Shown: one piece after another, positions 27,253 through 38,726 of the stretch | How positions within the stretch are numbered: the stretch's first letter is position 1 | Layout of the letters: each line of letters opens with the position of its first letter | Assembly (NCBI RefSeq): GCF_030815415.1 | Contig: NZ_JAUSWW010000001.1 | Span: 2,294,001-2,358,000, forward strand | From: Streptomyces canus | GTDB lineage: Bacteria > Actinomycetota > Actinomycetes > Streptomycetales > Streptomycetaceae | Length of the DNA stretch: 64,000 bases | Direction: 5' to 3' | The notes under the pieces: generated by a model | Database searches by the model: none | What the model saw: the letters and a program-made list of their open reading frames with translations, nothing else | Told to the model about the DNA's origin: nothing | Made by a program: the position numbers and the translations under genes

Positions 27253-27747
27253 ATGACCGCTGCTGACTTCGCCACGTACATCGCGGGCCTCCCCCGTGTC
27301 CTCGCCGGTGCCGCCGCCCTCTTCCGGGACGCGGCGGGCCGGGTGCTGCTCGTCGAGCCCAACTACCGTGACGGCTGGGCGCTTCCGGGCGGCACCGTCG
27401 AGTCCGACGACGGCGAGACCCCGCGCCAGGGTGCGCGCCGGGAGACCGCGGAGGAGATAGGCCTCGACCGGGAGCTCGGCCGGCTGCTCGCGGTGGACTG
27501 GGTGCAGGGGACGGCGCTGCGGCCGCCGCTGGTGGCGTACCTCTACGACGGCGGGGTGCTCGGCGAGGATGACTTCAAGGCGATCCGGCTGCAGGAGGAG
27601 GAGCTGCTGTCCTGGCGGCTCGTACCGCGCGAGGAGCTGGCCGAGTATCTGCCGGATGCCCTGGGCCGCCGGGTGCTGGCCGCGCTGGACGTGCTCGCGG
27701 GCGGCGCGGGGACGGCCGAGCTGGAGAACGGGCACCGGGCCGTCTGA
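27253..27747 (+). CDS. NUDIX hydrolase
   Basis: A 164-residue pyrophosphohydrolase. The Nudix box is GGTVESDDGETPRQGARRE followed by TAEEIGL; relative to the G-x5-E-x7-REUxEExGU consensus it has two extra residues before the first Glu. It would hydrolyse a nucleoside diphosphate linked to another group. The gene follows the ADP-ribosylglycohydrolase by 106 bases, so ADP-ribose is one candidate substrate. ATG 27253 gives a compact, family-sized protein. Confidence 0.87.
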   Translation: MTAADFATYIAGLPRVLAGAAALFRDAAGRVLLVEPNYRDGWALPGGTVESDDGETPRQGARRETAEEIGLDRELGRLLAVDWVQGTALRPPLVAYLYDGGVLGEDDFKAIRLQEEELLSWRLVPREELAEYLPDALGRRVLAALDVLAGGAGTAELENGHRAV

Positions 27748-27769
27748 CTCCGCCCGGCAGCGCGGCCCG

Positions 27770-28914
<1,145 letters not shown>

Positions 28915-28915
<1 letters not shown>

Positions 28916-29328
28916 CAATGGCACTCCGCGATGGTGGGGGGTACGGACAGGAACGGGCGCAGTTCGAGCCACTCGTGGATCGGCTTCCCGCCCGCCCCGG
29001 GAGCGGCGGACAGTTCCCCGGCCAGTTCGACGGCGCGCTCGTAGGTGTCGACGTCGATCACCATCCAGCCGGCGATGAGGTCCTTGGTCTCGGCGAAGGG
29101 GCCGTCGGTGACCGGCGGGCGGCCCTCACCGTCGTAGCGGACCCACGCGCCCTCGGGGGCGAGCGCCTGCCCGTCGACGAACTCGCCGCTCTTCTCCAGC
29201 CGGTCCGCGAAGTCCCGCATGTACTGCACGTGCGCCGAGATCTCCTCCGGCGTCCACTGGTCCATGGGGACGTCGTTCACCGCGGCCGGGGCTCCCCGGT
29301 AGTGCTTCAGCAGCAGGTACTTGGCCAT
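28915..29328 (-). CDS. YCII-related DGPF-domain protein, partner of the ECF42 sigma factor
   Basis: A 137-residue ferredoxin-fold protein. The name-giving DGPF motif occurs in PPVTDGPFAETKDLIAGWMVIDVDTYERAVELA. Such proteins are regularly encoded beside ECF42 sigma factors and form their regulon; their biochemical role is not established. Start ATG 29328 follows GAGGAGAACCACC. It is the first gene of a two-gene unit with the sigma factor. Confidence 0.9.
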
Positions 29329-29380
29329 GGTGGTTCTCCTCGGTACTGGTGCGGCCCATTGTGGTCGCGTTCACCCCTGG

Positions 29381-29407
29381 GACGGAGCGGCTCACGGGTT
29401 CTCGACA
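29381..29407 (-). promoter_or_regulatory. Putative ECF42 target promoter
   Basis: On the minus strand, TGTCGA (29407-29402) is followed by a 17-base spacer and CGTC (29384-29381). This matches the TGTCGA / CG(A/T)C signature reported for ECF42-type promoters. It lies 53 bases before the DGPF start codon, the right distance and direction to drive the DGPF-sigma operon. Confidence 0.65.
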
Positions 29408-29514
29408 TCACCGTCCAAGATTTTTTCGGGGCCGGGTGCGGCCGTACGACGACGAGGCCGACGGCCCGCATAACCGCTCGCTCCCGACAACCCCGCCGAT
29501 CTACCCTCGGCCCC

Positions 29515-30261
29515 ATGGACAAGCCTCTCGTCGCCCTGCTCAGTGGCGCAGGTATCTCGACCGATTCCGGGATTCCGGACTATCGCGGTCCCAACGGGCT
29601 GTGGCGGCGGGATCCCGAGGCCGAGAAGCTCGTGACGTACGGGTACTACATGGACGATCCGGAGATCCGGCGCCGCTCGTGGCGGATGCGGCGCGAGAAC
29701 CGGACGCTCCGGGCCGAGCCGAACGCCGCGCACATCGCCGTGGCCGAGCTGGAGCGGTCCGGCGTGCCGGTGCGGGTCATCACGCAGAACGTGGACGGGC
29801 TGCACCAGCTCGCCGGGATGCCGGCCCGCAAGGTGCTCGAACTGCACGGCTCCGCACGGAGTTTCGTGTGTACGAAGTGTCATGCGCGCGGGCCCATGGA
29901 GGACGCCCTCGCCCGGGTCGAGGCCGGCGAGGACGATCCGGCCTGCCGGGAGTGCGGCGGGATCCTCAAGTCGGCGACCGTGATGTTCGGTGAACGGCTC
30001 GACCCGGTGGTGCTCGGCGAGGCGGTCTCGATCACCAAGGCGTGCCAGGTGTTCATCGCCGTCGGCAGCACCCTCCAGGTCCAGCCCGCCGCCGGGCTCG
30101 CCGGTGTCGCCGCCGACCACGGGGCGCGGCTGATCATCGTCAACGCCGAGCCGACGCCGTACGACGATCGCGCCGACGAGGTGGTGCGGGAGCCGATCGG
30201 GACGGCACTGCCGAAGCTGCTGCGGCGGCTTCGGGAGGAGGGCTCTCCTCGTCCGATGTGA
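29515..30261 (+). CDS. Sir2-family NAD-dependent protein deacylase
   Basis: A 248-residue sirtuin. It removes acyl groups from lysine using NAD, yielding nicotinamide and O-acetyl-ADP-ribose. Visible: GAGISTDSGIPDYRG (11-25), TQNVDGLH, the catalytic His111 in LELHGSA, and four zinc cysteines (Cys119, Cys122, Cys144, Cys147). It reads GERL where some sirtuins have the FGExLP segment. ATG 29515 is chosen by family alignment, MDKPLVALLSGAG. Confidence 0.92.
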   Translation: MDKPLVALLSGAGISTDSGIPDYRGPNGLWRRDPEAEKLVTYGYYMDDPEIRRRSWRMRRENRTLRAEPNAAHIAVAELERSGVPVRVITQNVDGLHQLAGMPARKVLELHGSARSFVCTKCHARGPMEDALARVEAGEDDPACRECGGILKSATVMFGERLDPVVLGEAVSITKACQVFIAVGSTLQVQPAAGLAGVAADHGARLIIVNAEPTPYDDRADEVVREPIGTALPKLLRRLREEGSPRPM

Positions 30262-30298
30262 CGCGGTGCCGTCCTGGGCGCGTGCCGGGCCGGCCGCC

Positions 30299-30826
30299 TC
30301 AGAACAGTGCCGCTCCCCGCTCGAGGTCCAGCAGCCGCTGCTTGCGTTCCAGGCCGCCGCCGTAGCCGGTCAGGCTGCCGTCGGCGCCGACGACGCGGTG
30401 GCAGGGGACGATGATGCCGATCGGGTTCTTGCCGTTGGCGAGGCCGACCGCGCGGGAGGCGCCGGGGTTGCCGAGGGCGTCGGCGAGCTCGCCGTAGGTG
30501 CGGGTCTCACCGTGGGGGATGCGGAGCAGCTGCTGCCAGACGCCGCGCTGGAACGGGGTTCCGTCCAGGTGGAGTTCGAGGGTGAACTCCTTCAACTCCC
30601 CGGCGAAGTAGGCCGCCAGCTGGTCGGCAGGCTCGCCGAAGGGGCGGTCGTCGTTCCCCCACGCTCGGCTTCGCTCGCGCGGGGGGACCCCCATGCCGAA
30701 GTTCTCCTGGGGCGGGCGGTGGCGCTGGCCGGTCATGTAGAGGCCGCTGAGGATGCCGTCCGTCGCGACCAGGGTCAGCGGGCCGTACGGGCTGTCGATC
30801 GTGGTGTGCTGTTTCGCTGAACTCAC
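30299..30826 (-). CDS. ogt: Methylated-DNA-protein-cysteine S-methyltransferase
   Basis: A 175-residue suicide repair protein that takes the alkyl group from O6-alkylguanine onto its own cysteine. The acceptor motif is PCHRV (Cys142), preceded by the DNA-recognition helix (YGELADALGNPGASRAVGLANGKNP). Residues 45-60 (MGVPPRERSRAWGNDD) are encoded by a 40-nt dispersed palindromic repeat and have no counterpart in the family; they fall in the linker between the N-terminal domain and the catalytic domain, so activity may survive. It lies nine bases after the alkA-type gene and is probably co-transcribed. Confidence 0.92.
   Translation of the reverse strand: MSSAKQHTTIDSPYGPLTLVATDGILSGLYMTGQRHRPPQENFGMGVPPRERSRAWGNDDRPFGEPADQLAAYFAGELKEFTLELHLDGTPFQRGVWQQLLRIPHGETRTYGELADALGNPGASRAVGLANGKNPIGIIVPCHRVVGADGSLTGYGGGLERKQRLLDLERGAALF
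30655..30694 (-). repeat. 40-nt dispersed palindromic repeat inside ogt
   Basis: On the minus strand it runs from ATGGGGGTCCCCCC to GTGGGGGA with a GAGCGAAGCCGAG core. A second copy, about 90 percent identical, is at 52566-52605 on the plus strand within the pyrimidine locus. The GGGGGTCCCCC-type ends and GCGAAG centre make a stem-loop typical of repeats scattered through Streptomyces intergenic DNA. Confidence 0.75.
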
Positions 30827-30835
30827 GGAACGTCC

Positions 30836-32308
30836 TTATACCGGGAGGAAATTGATCGGGTGACTGTCGGTCGCCCACAGGTACTGGACCGCATACGCCC
30901 GCCAGGGCCGCCAGGCCGCCGCCCGCGCGGTGAGCGCGGCCGGGGTCGAGGGAAGACCCAGCTCCTGGGCGGCCTTGCGGATGCCGAGGTCGGTGGGGAG
31001 GAAGGCGTCGGGGTCCCCGAGGGCGCGCATCGCGATGACGTCGACGGTCCAGGGACCGAAGCCGGGCAGGGCGAGGAGGCGGGCGCGGGTCTCCGCCCAG
31101 TCGCCCTCCACACCCAGGTTGAGCGATCCGTCGGCGAGTTGGGCGACGAGGGTGGTGAAGGTGGCCCGGCGGGTGCGGGGCATCGCCAGCGAGTCCGGGT
31201 CGAGGGCGGCGAGCGCCTGCGGGGACGGGAAGAGGTGGGTCAGGCTGCCCTCGGGGTCGTCCAGCGGCTCACCGTGCGCGGTCACCAGTCGGGCCGCGTG
31301 GGTACGGGCCGCCGCCGTGGACACCTGCTGTCCGAGGACCGCCCGTACGGCGAACTCCGCCTCGTCCACCGTCCGCGGCACCCGCCGCCCCGGAGCCTTG
31401 TCGACCAGCGGCGCCAGCACCGGGTCCGTGCGCAACTGGTCGTCGATCGCGACCGGATCGGCGTCCAGGTCGAGCATGCGCCGGCAGCGGCTGATGGCGA
31501 CGGTCAGGTCGCGCAGGTCGCCGAGGGTGAGCCGGCAGGCGATGTGGTCGGGGTTCGGGATGAGCGTCACGATGCCGTGGCCGTACGGCAGTCGGAGCGT
31601 GCGCCGGTACGCGCCGTCCCGCCACTCCTCCACCCCCGGTACGGCGGTCGCCGCGAGGTGGCCGAAGAGGTTGTCGGGGTTGAGGGGGGCGCGGAACGGC
31701 AGACGCAGGGTGAGGACGCCCGGAGTGCTCGCAGTGGCGCCCTTCTTCGGCGCCCGGGTGCGCAGTTCGCTCGGCGAGAGGGCGAAGACCTCGCGCACGG
31801 TGTCGTTGAAGGTACGGATGGAGGAGAAGCCGGCGGCGAAGGCGATCTCCGCCATCGGCAGTGGGGTCGTCTCGATCAACAGCCTTGCTGTCTGGGCCCG
31901 TTGGGCCCTGGCGAGGGCGAGCGGGCCCGCCCCGAGCTCGGCGAGGAGCTGGCGTTCGATCTGCCGGGTGCTGTAGCCGAGCCGGGAGGCGAGTCCGGGC
32001 ACGCCCTCGCGGTCGACGATGCCGTCGGCGATCAGCCGCATCGCCCGGGCGACCAGGTCCGCGCGCTGGTTCCACTCGGGGGAGCCGGGGCTGGTGTCCG
32101 GGCGGCAGCGCTTGCACGCCCGGAAGCCGGCCTGCTGACAGGCGGCCGCGCTCGGAAAGAACGTCATGTTCTCCGCCTTGGGCGGCACCACCGGGCAACT
32201 GGGCCGGCAGTAGATCCGGGTCGTCAGGACCGCCGTGAAGAACCACCCGTCGAACCGGGCGTCCTTGGACTGGACCGCGCGCACGCAGCGCTCGGTGTCG
32301 GTGTGCAT
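30836..32308 (-). CDS. Ada-like/AlkA fusion: metal-binding and AraC-type domain with 3-methyladenine DNA glycosylase
   Basis: A 490-residue alkylation-damage protein with three parts. The Ada-type zinc domain has Cys34, Cys38, Cys65 and Cys68 (RIYCRPSC and FRACKRC), with Cys34 the likely methylphosphotriester acceptor. An AraC-type HTH follows at about 85-180 (GLASRLGYSTRQIERQLLAELGAGPLALARAQR). The C-terminal half is AlkA-like: HhH-GPD with VLGQQVS and LPGFGPWTVDVIAMRALGDP, catalytic Asp440 in LPTDLG. It should excise alkylated bases and may regulate its own operon with ogt. ATG 32308 is preferred; ATG 32320 adds four residues. Confidence 0.92.
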   Translation of the reverse strand: MHTDTERCVRAVQSKDARFDGWFFTAVLTTRIYCRPSCPVVPPKAENMTFFPSAAACQQAGFRACKRCRPDTSPGSPEWNQRADLVARAMRLIADGIVDREGVPGLASRLGYSTRQIERQLLAELGAGPLALARAQRAQTARLLIETTPLPMAEIAFAAGFSSIRTFNDTVREVFALSPSELRTRAPKKGATASTPGVLTLRLPFRAPLNPDNLFGHLAATAVPGVEEWRDGAYRRTLRLPYGHGIVTLIPNPDHIACRLTLGDLRDLTVAISRCRRMLDLDADPVAIDDQLRTDPVLAPLVDKAPGRRVPRTVDEAEFAVRAVLGQQVSTAAARTHAARLVTAHGEPLDDPEGSLTHLFPSPQALAALDPDSLAMPRTRRATFTTLVAQLADGSLNLGVEGDWAETRARLLALPGFGPWTVDVIAMRALGDPDAFLPTDLGIRKAAQELGLPSTPAALTARAAAWRPWRAYAVQYLWATDSHPINFLPV

Positions 32309-32369
32309 GCCCTTCTGCATACGTTCAGCATGGTCCAGTCACCCGGCACGGGCTGGCGGGAATCCGACA

Positions 32370-34448
<2,079 letters not shown>

Positions 34449-34456
34449 ACAGGAAC

Positions 34457-34484
34457 ACATGAAGACTCATTCATCTGTTCATGT
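34457..34484. promoter_or_regulatory. Putative ArsR/SmtB operator
   Basis: Perfect inverted repeat ACATGAA (34457-34463) and TTCATGT (34478-34484) separated by 14 bases, in the 57-base gap between the divergent ATPase and ArsR genes. TGAA/TTCA half-sites are typical of ArsR/SmtB operators. Confidence 0.65.
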
Positions 34485-34498
34485 ACGGTGAGTAAGAT
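34470..34498 (+). promoter_or_regulatory. Candidate arsR promoter, leaderless transcript
   Basis: TTCATC (34470-34475), 17-base spacer, TAAGAT (34493-34498). The ArsR ATG is at 34506, only seven bases after the -10, so the mRNA would begin at or next to the start codon. The operator overlaps the promoter, consistent with repression. Confidence 0.5.
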
Positions 34499-34505
34499 AC
34501 CCCGC

Positions 34506-34862
34506 ATGGGTCATGGAGCCGTCACCACCACCGACGACGAGCGGGTTCGCCTCGATGCGGGCAATGTCGCGAAGGTCGCCACCACGCTCCAGGCCCTCTC
34601 GACCCCTTCCCGGCTGCTGATCCTCGCGCGGCTGCGTGAAGGCCCGTTGCCCGCGACGGAGTTGGCGGCCGCGGTGGGGATGGAGCAGTCGGCGTGTTCG
34701 CACCAGTTGCGGCTGCTGCGGAATCTCGGGCTCGTCGTCGGCGAGCGGAGCGGCCGGTCCGTCGTGTACGCGCTCCACGACCACCATGTCGCCGAGTTGC
34801 TCGATCAGGCCGTCTACCACGTGGAGCATCTGCGCCTTGGTCTCAGTGACGCCACCGAGTGA
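34506..34862 (+). CDS. ArsR/SmtB-family metal-responsive repressor
   Basis: A 118-residue winged-helix repressor. The HTH is seen in ALSTPSRLLILARLREGPLPATELAAAVGMEQSACSHQLRLLRNLGLV followed by the wing GERSGRSVVYALHDHHVAELL. The DHHVAELLDQAVYHVEH region resembles the alpha-5 metal site (D-x-H ... H-x-x-H/E) of SmtB/NmtR proteins. It would release the ATPase promoter when metal is bound. ATG 34506 has no ribosome-binding site but fits a leaderless start. The MFS gene overlaps its 3' end. Confidence 0.9.
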   Translation: MGHGAVTTTDDERVRLDAGNVAKVATTLQALSTPSRLLILARLREGPLPATELAAAVGMEQSACSHQLRLLRNLGLVVGERSGRSVVYALHDHHVAELLDQAVYHVEHLRLGLSDATE

Positions 34863-36030
34863 GGCGCCCGCGCGCCGGATGTGGCCGCTGTACGCGGCCG
34901 GTTTCACCACCGCGTTCGGGGCGCACGGCATCGCCGCGAACCTCGGCGGGGACACGGAGGACGCGGTCACCTCGCTGCTGGTGCTGGGCGGGCTGCTCGC
35001 GCTGTACGACGGCGCCGAGGTCCTGCTGAAGCCGGTGTTCGGCACGATCGCCGACCGGATCGGGGCGCGCCCCGTCCTGCTGGGCGGGCTGGTGGCGTTC
35101 GCCGTCGCGTCCGCGCTGTACGCCCTCGCCGACAGTCCGGGATGGCTGTGGGCCGCGCGGCTCGGCCAGGGTGCGGCCGCCTCGGCCTTCTCCCCCGCGG
35201 CTTCCGCGCTGGTGGCCCGGCTCAATCCGGCGGCCGAACACGGGCGGGCGTTCGGGAGTTACGGCTTCTACAAGTCCATCGGCTACACGCTCGGCCCGCT
35301 GCTCGGCGGGGTGCTGGTGTGGGCGGGCGGACTGCGGCTGCTGTTCACGGTGCTGGCGGTGCTGGGGGCGTCCGTGGCGGTGTGGGCGCTGGTCGCCGTA
35401 CCCGTCGTACCGCCGCTTCCGCGGGCCCGCCAGACGGTGGTCGACCTGGCGCGGCGGCTGGCCGATCCCGTGTTCCTCGTGCCGACGGCCGCGCTCGCGG
35501 GGGCGACCGCCGCGCTGTCGGTGGGCGTCGGTTTCCTTCCCGTGTCGGGTGCGGTGGCCGGGCTCGGGACCGTGGCGACGGGTGCGGCGGTGTCGGTGCT
35601 TGCGGCGTGTGCGGCGGTCGTGCAGCCGCGGGCGGGGCGGGCGTTGGACGCGGGGCGCATCACGGCGCGCGGCGGGCTCGTCGTGGGACTGCTGCTCGCG
35701 GCGGCGGGCCTGGCCTGCGCGATGCTGCCGGGCCTGACGGGCGTACTGCTCGCCGCGGCCCTCATCGGCGCGGGCACGGGCCTGATCACCCCGCTCGGCT
35801 TCGCGACCCTCGCCTCGGCGACCCCTCGGGAACGGCTGGGGCAGACCATGGGTGCGGCCGAACTGGGGCGTGAACTGGGCGACGCGGGCGGGCCGTTGCT
35901 GGTCGCGGGGGTGGCCGCGGCGGCGACGCTGGCCTACGGGTACGGGACGCTGGCGCTGCTGCTGACGTGCGGGCCCGTGGTGGCCGTGCTGGTGGGGGTA
36001 CGGCGACGGGTGGGCGCCGGACGCGGCTGA
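34846..36030 (+). CDS. MFS transporter
   Basis: A 394-residue, 12-helix major facilitator. Motif A is FGTIADRIGARPVLLGG, and the region DSPGWLWAARLGQGAAASAFSPAASALVARL belongs to TM4-TM5. It has the two six-helix halves of drug-H+ antiporters; substrate unknown. The GTG start at 34846 lies inside arsR (17-base overlap), while ATG 34879 after the arsR stop would give 383 residues; neither has a strong ribosome-binding site. Coupling to the metal repressor suggests the substrate may be a metal, oxyanion or metallophore; this is inference. Confidence 0.82.
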   Translation: MTPPSEAPARRMWPLYAAGFTTAFGAHGIAANLGGDTEDAVTSLLVLGGLLALYDGAEVLLKPVFGTIADRIGARPVLLGGLVAFAVASALYALADSPGWLWAARLGQGAAASAFSPAASALVARLNPAAEHGRAFGSYGFYKSIGYTLGPLLGGVLVWAGGLRLLFTVLAVLGASVAVWALVAVPVVPPLPRARQTVVDLARRLADPVFLVPTAALAGATAALSVGVGFLPVSGAVAGLGTVATGAAVSVLAACAAVVQPRAGRALDAGRITARGGLVVGLLLAAAGLACAMLPGLTGVLLAAALIGAGTGLITPLGFATLASATPRERLGQTMGAAELGRELGDAGGPLLVAGVAAAATLAYGYGTLALLLTCGPVVAVLVGVRRRVGAGRG

Positions 36031-36069
36031 CAGTCCCGCGCCGGTACGGGCACCCTGTATGCGGCCCGC

Positions 36070-37812
36070 TCACACCCCCCGCGTCCGGGCCGCCAGCAGG
36101 GCGATGTCGTCGCGCGCCGATCCCGTCGCGGCGTGCGCCAGGATCCCGTCGAGGATCTCGTCCAGGCCTCCGCCGGGCGGCAGGCGCAGTTCCGTCAGCC
36201 GGTGCAGGGAGACGTCGATGTCCTCGCCCCGGCGTTCCACGAGGCCGTCGGTGTAGAGGAGCAGCACCCCGCCCGGGACGCCCGGGCGGGAGACCGTCTC
36301 GTAGACGCCCATGCCGGTGCCGAGCGGTGGGCCGGCCGGCAGCGGGACCAGTTCCACACGGCCGTCGGGCAGGATCCGCAGCGGTGGCAGATGGCCGGCG
36401 TTCGCGTAGCTGACCGTGTCCGTGGCCGGGTCGCCCAACGCCAGCAGACAGGTGGCGACGCGCTCGAAGCCGGACCCGGCGACCATGCGGTCGGCGGCGG
36501 CGAGCATCTCGTGCAGGGGCATTCCGGAGGAGGCGAGGGCGCGCAGCATGGAGCGGTAGTGGCTCATCGCGACCGCGGCCTCGACACCGTGGCCCATGAC
36601 ATCGCCGATGACCAGCAGGTTGCGGCCCTGCGGAAGCGCCAGCGAGTCGTACCAGTCGCCGCCCACGACCGCGCTGTCGTCGGCCGGGAGATAGCGGGAG
36701 GCGGTCTCCAGGTCCGGGTGCGGCAGCGTCGGCTCGCTGAGCAGGGCCCGCTGGAGCTCCAGGGCCATGGTGTGTTCGCGGGTGTAGCGCTGGGCGCGTT
36801 CCATGGCGTGGGAGGCGCGTCCCGCGAGTTCCTGGGCCACCACGGCGTCCTCGGCGGTGAAGGCGGGTGAGGAGCCCGCCCGGACCATGGCGAGGACGCC
36901 CACGCTGCGGGAGTCGGTCCGCAGGGGCACGACCAGCGTGGAGTGGATCCCGGCGGCGCGGTAGAGCGCCAGCCGCTCCGCGTAGGGCCCCCTGGGCCGG
37001 GCCCGGGAAGGCAGGCTCGTCACGAAGGGCCGCCCGCGTTCCAGACAGCGGCGCATGGGGGACGTCGGCCCGTGGTCGTTCACGTCGTCCGGGCCCGCCA
37101 GTCCGCCGAGGCGCACGGCGAGCTCCGGCCGGGCGCTCACGGCGGCCCGCCGCATCCGCATCACCCCGGCCGAGGGGGCCCGCGGGGACCTCACGGGTTC
37201 GTTCTCCACGACCAGCTCGACCGAGGCCCCGTCCGCGAGGTCGCGTACGACGAAGTCGACGAGTTCCTGGCAGGTGGTCTCCAGGTCCAGTGTGGTGCCG
37301 ATGCGCAGGGTGGCGGCGTGCAGCATGGCCATCCGGCCGTGGGCCCGTTCCAGCTCGTTGAGATAGCGGCGCGGTTCGGTGACCTCCACGCCGATGGCCA
37401 CGAGTCCGACGATCTCGCCGCGCTCGTTCTGGAGCCGGTGGTACGTGCTGTGCCACTCCCGCGGCGTGCGGGAGGTCCCGGCGCCCATGTGCCCGGCGAT
37501 GAGGACATCGCGCGGTCGCCCGTCCCGCAGAACGGCCTGCGGCACTTCCTCCGGTCTCTCCACTCCCGGTATGACCTCGGCGAGCGTCCGTCCCAGCTGG
37601 TCCTCGGCCGGTACGCCGACGATCCGGGCCATGTGGGGGTTGACGTACACATAGCGCAGCCGGGTGTCGAGGACCGCCACGGCCGCCGCTCCGCCCTCCA
37701 CGATCTCCCGCAGCACGCGGTATTCACGCCCCAGTTCCGCGGTCGCGCCCGCCAGCAGCGTCTCGACGTCCTCGGACAGCAGGGTCCGTGGGAGGGGGAA
37801 GTCCGACCCCAC
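36070..37812 (-). CDS. PAS-GAF-SpoIIE (PP2C) signalling phosphatase
   Basis: A 580-residue cytosolic sensor phosphatase. PAS domain about 30-145 (VAVLDTRLRYVYVNPHMARIVGVPAEDQLGRTLAEVIPG), GAF domain about 165-330, then the SpoIIE/RsbU-type PP2C domain about 350-575, with GDWYDSLALPQGRNLLVIGDVMGHGVEAA and LLLYTDGLVE holding the metal-binding Asp residues. Such proteins dephosphorylate anti-anti-sigma factors and so steer sigma-factor activity. It lacks the C-terminal histidine-kinase-like anti-sigma domain found in many Streptomyces relatives. GTG 37812 is chosen because GGGAGGTTCCT precedes it; the open frame further upstream is GC-driven. The partner is not encoded here. Confidence 0.9.
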   Translation of the reverse strand: MGSDFPLPRTLLSEDVETLLAGATAELGREYRVLREIVEGGAAAVAVLDTRLRYVYVNPHMARIVGVPAEDQLGRTLAEVIPGVERPEEVPQAVLRDGRPRDVLIAGHMGAGTSRTPREWHSTYHRLQNERGEIVGLVAIGVEVTEPRRYLNELERAHGRMAMLHAATLRIGTTLDLETTCQELVDFVVRDLADGASVELVVENEPVRSPRAPSAGVMRMRRAAVSARPELAVRLGGLAGPDDVNDHGPTSPMRRCLERGRPFVTSLPSRARPRGPYAERLALYRAAGIHSTLVVPLRTDSRSVGVLAMVRAGSSPAFTAEDAVVAQELAGRASHAMERAQRYTREHTMALELQRALLSEPTLPHPDLETASRYLPADDSAVVGGDWYDSLALPQGRNLLVIGDVMGHGVEAAVAMSHYRSMLRALASSGMPLHEMLAAADRMVAGSGFERVATCLLALGDPATDTVSYANAGHLPPLRILPDGRVELVPLPAGPPLGTGMGVYETVSRPGVPGGVLLLYTDGLVERRGEDIDVSLHRLTELRLPPGGGLDEILDGILAHAATGSARDDIALLAARTRGV

Positions 37813-38141
37813 AGGAACCTCCCGTTCTCCAGGGCAGTGGGTTCCATGATCCGGCGGCGGTGGCCGGGGTGCACCCGGACACGCTCCGGTCGCCGCGCGG
37901 GGTGCCGTCGCCGCTGCCGCTCGCGGTGCGCGTGCCGGTGCGGGGCCGAGCCGCACCCTCTGACGGCGGAACGTGGGGCTGACACCCGTAAGGAGCCGCG
38001 TTCTTCGGGAAAGACCCTGGTCAGTGTCGCCGATGGGCGGCGCTGCGGCCGGTGCGGGCGGTGTGATCGGTTGCGGGGTGCCGGGGTCGTTCCCACCGTG
38101 GGCGCAAGAGCAGCGGCTTTCAGTGCTTCGAAAGGAACTCC
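37813..38141. other. 329-base divergent intergenic region
   Basis: It separates the SpoIIE-type phosphatase from a secreted-protein gene. The only assured element is the AAAGGAACTCC ribosome-binding site at the right end. I see no convincing promoter or gene; open frames here have the base pattern of random GC-rich sequence. Confidence 0.4.
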
Positions 38142-38678
38142 ATGCGCGCCCTGGTCTCCCGCGGCCTCCTCGTGCCGCCCCTGGTCTGTGCGGCACTGGT
38201 CTTCGGGCCGGTCGGCACTGCCGCCGCCGTCGGTGACGCGGGCCGAGCGGTGCCGGGCCTGAGCATCAGCGAGGCCGCCCCGCGCGTCGGCGCCGAGACG
38301 GGCACGGTCCTCGGCCACGACGGCGCACTGGCGCCCCTCCTCGACACGGTCGCGGTCCTCGGCGAGGCGGACGGCACCCGGCTCGACCCGGAGGCGGCGG
38401 CCGCGTACGCGGAGGAACTGCGGGCCTGGAACGTGACCGTCCAGGAGCGCCTGAAGACCCTGGACCGCGCCGCCGACCGGTCCGTGGCGGCCGATCCCGT
38501 GGGGGACCTGCCGGCCTCGCTCACGTCCGCGGTCCAGGGTCTGATCAGCGCGCTGACCTCGCTCGACCTCGGCGGAGTGCTGAGCGCGGTCACCGGTCTG
38601 CTGTCCCCGGTGCTGGGGCTGGTCACCGGGCTCCTCGGCGGCGGCCTGCCGGAGGTGCCGGCGCTGCCCGTGGCATAG
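38142..38678 (+). CDS. Secreted protein of unknown function
   Basis: A 178-residue protein with a Sec signal (LVSRGLLVPPLVCAALVFGPVGTAAA, about 1-29). The mature part begins with a variable region, then a helix (LDPEAAAAYAEELRAWNVTVQERLKTLDRAAD), and ends in a hydrophobic Gly/Leu/Val stretch (LISALTSLDLGGVLSAVTGLL and LGLVTGLLGGGLPEVPALP). That tail is reminiscent of small surface-active or cell-wall proteins, but I do not recognise a family. ATG follows AAAGGAACTCC. No same-strand neighbour indicates a role. Confidence 0.75.
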   Translation: MRALVSRGLLVPPLVCAALVFGPVGTAAAVGDAGRAVPGLSISEAAPRVGAETGTVLGHDGALAPLLDTVAVLGEADGTRLDPEAAAAYAEELRAWNVTVQERLKTLDRAADRSVAADPVGDLPASLTSAVQGLISALTSLDLGGVLSAVTGLLSPVLGLVTGLLGGGLPEVPALPVA

Positions 38679-38726
38679 TGACGGCTTCGCCTGCCGCGTG
38701 TGTTCGGTCGCGTGCGGTCGCCCGCG

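Noticed and set aside
37813..38196. N-terminal extension of the SpoIIE-type phosphatase by 128 residues
   Set aside because: The extension is Pro/Arg/Ala-rich with no domain, and GTG 37812 follows a clear GGGAGG site. It would also overlap the divergent secreted-protein gene.
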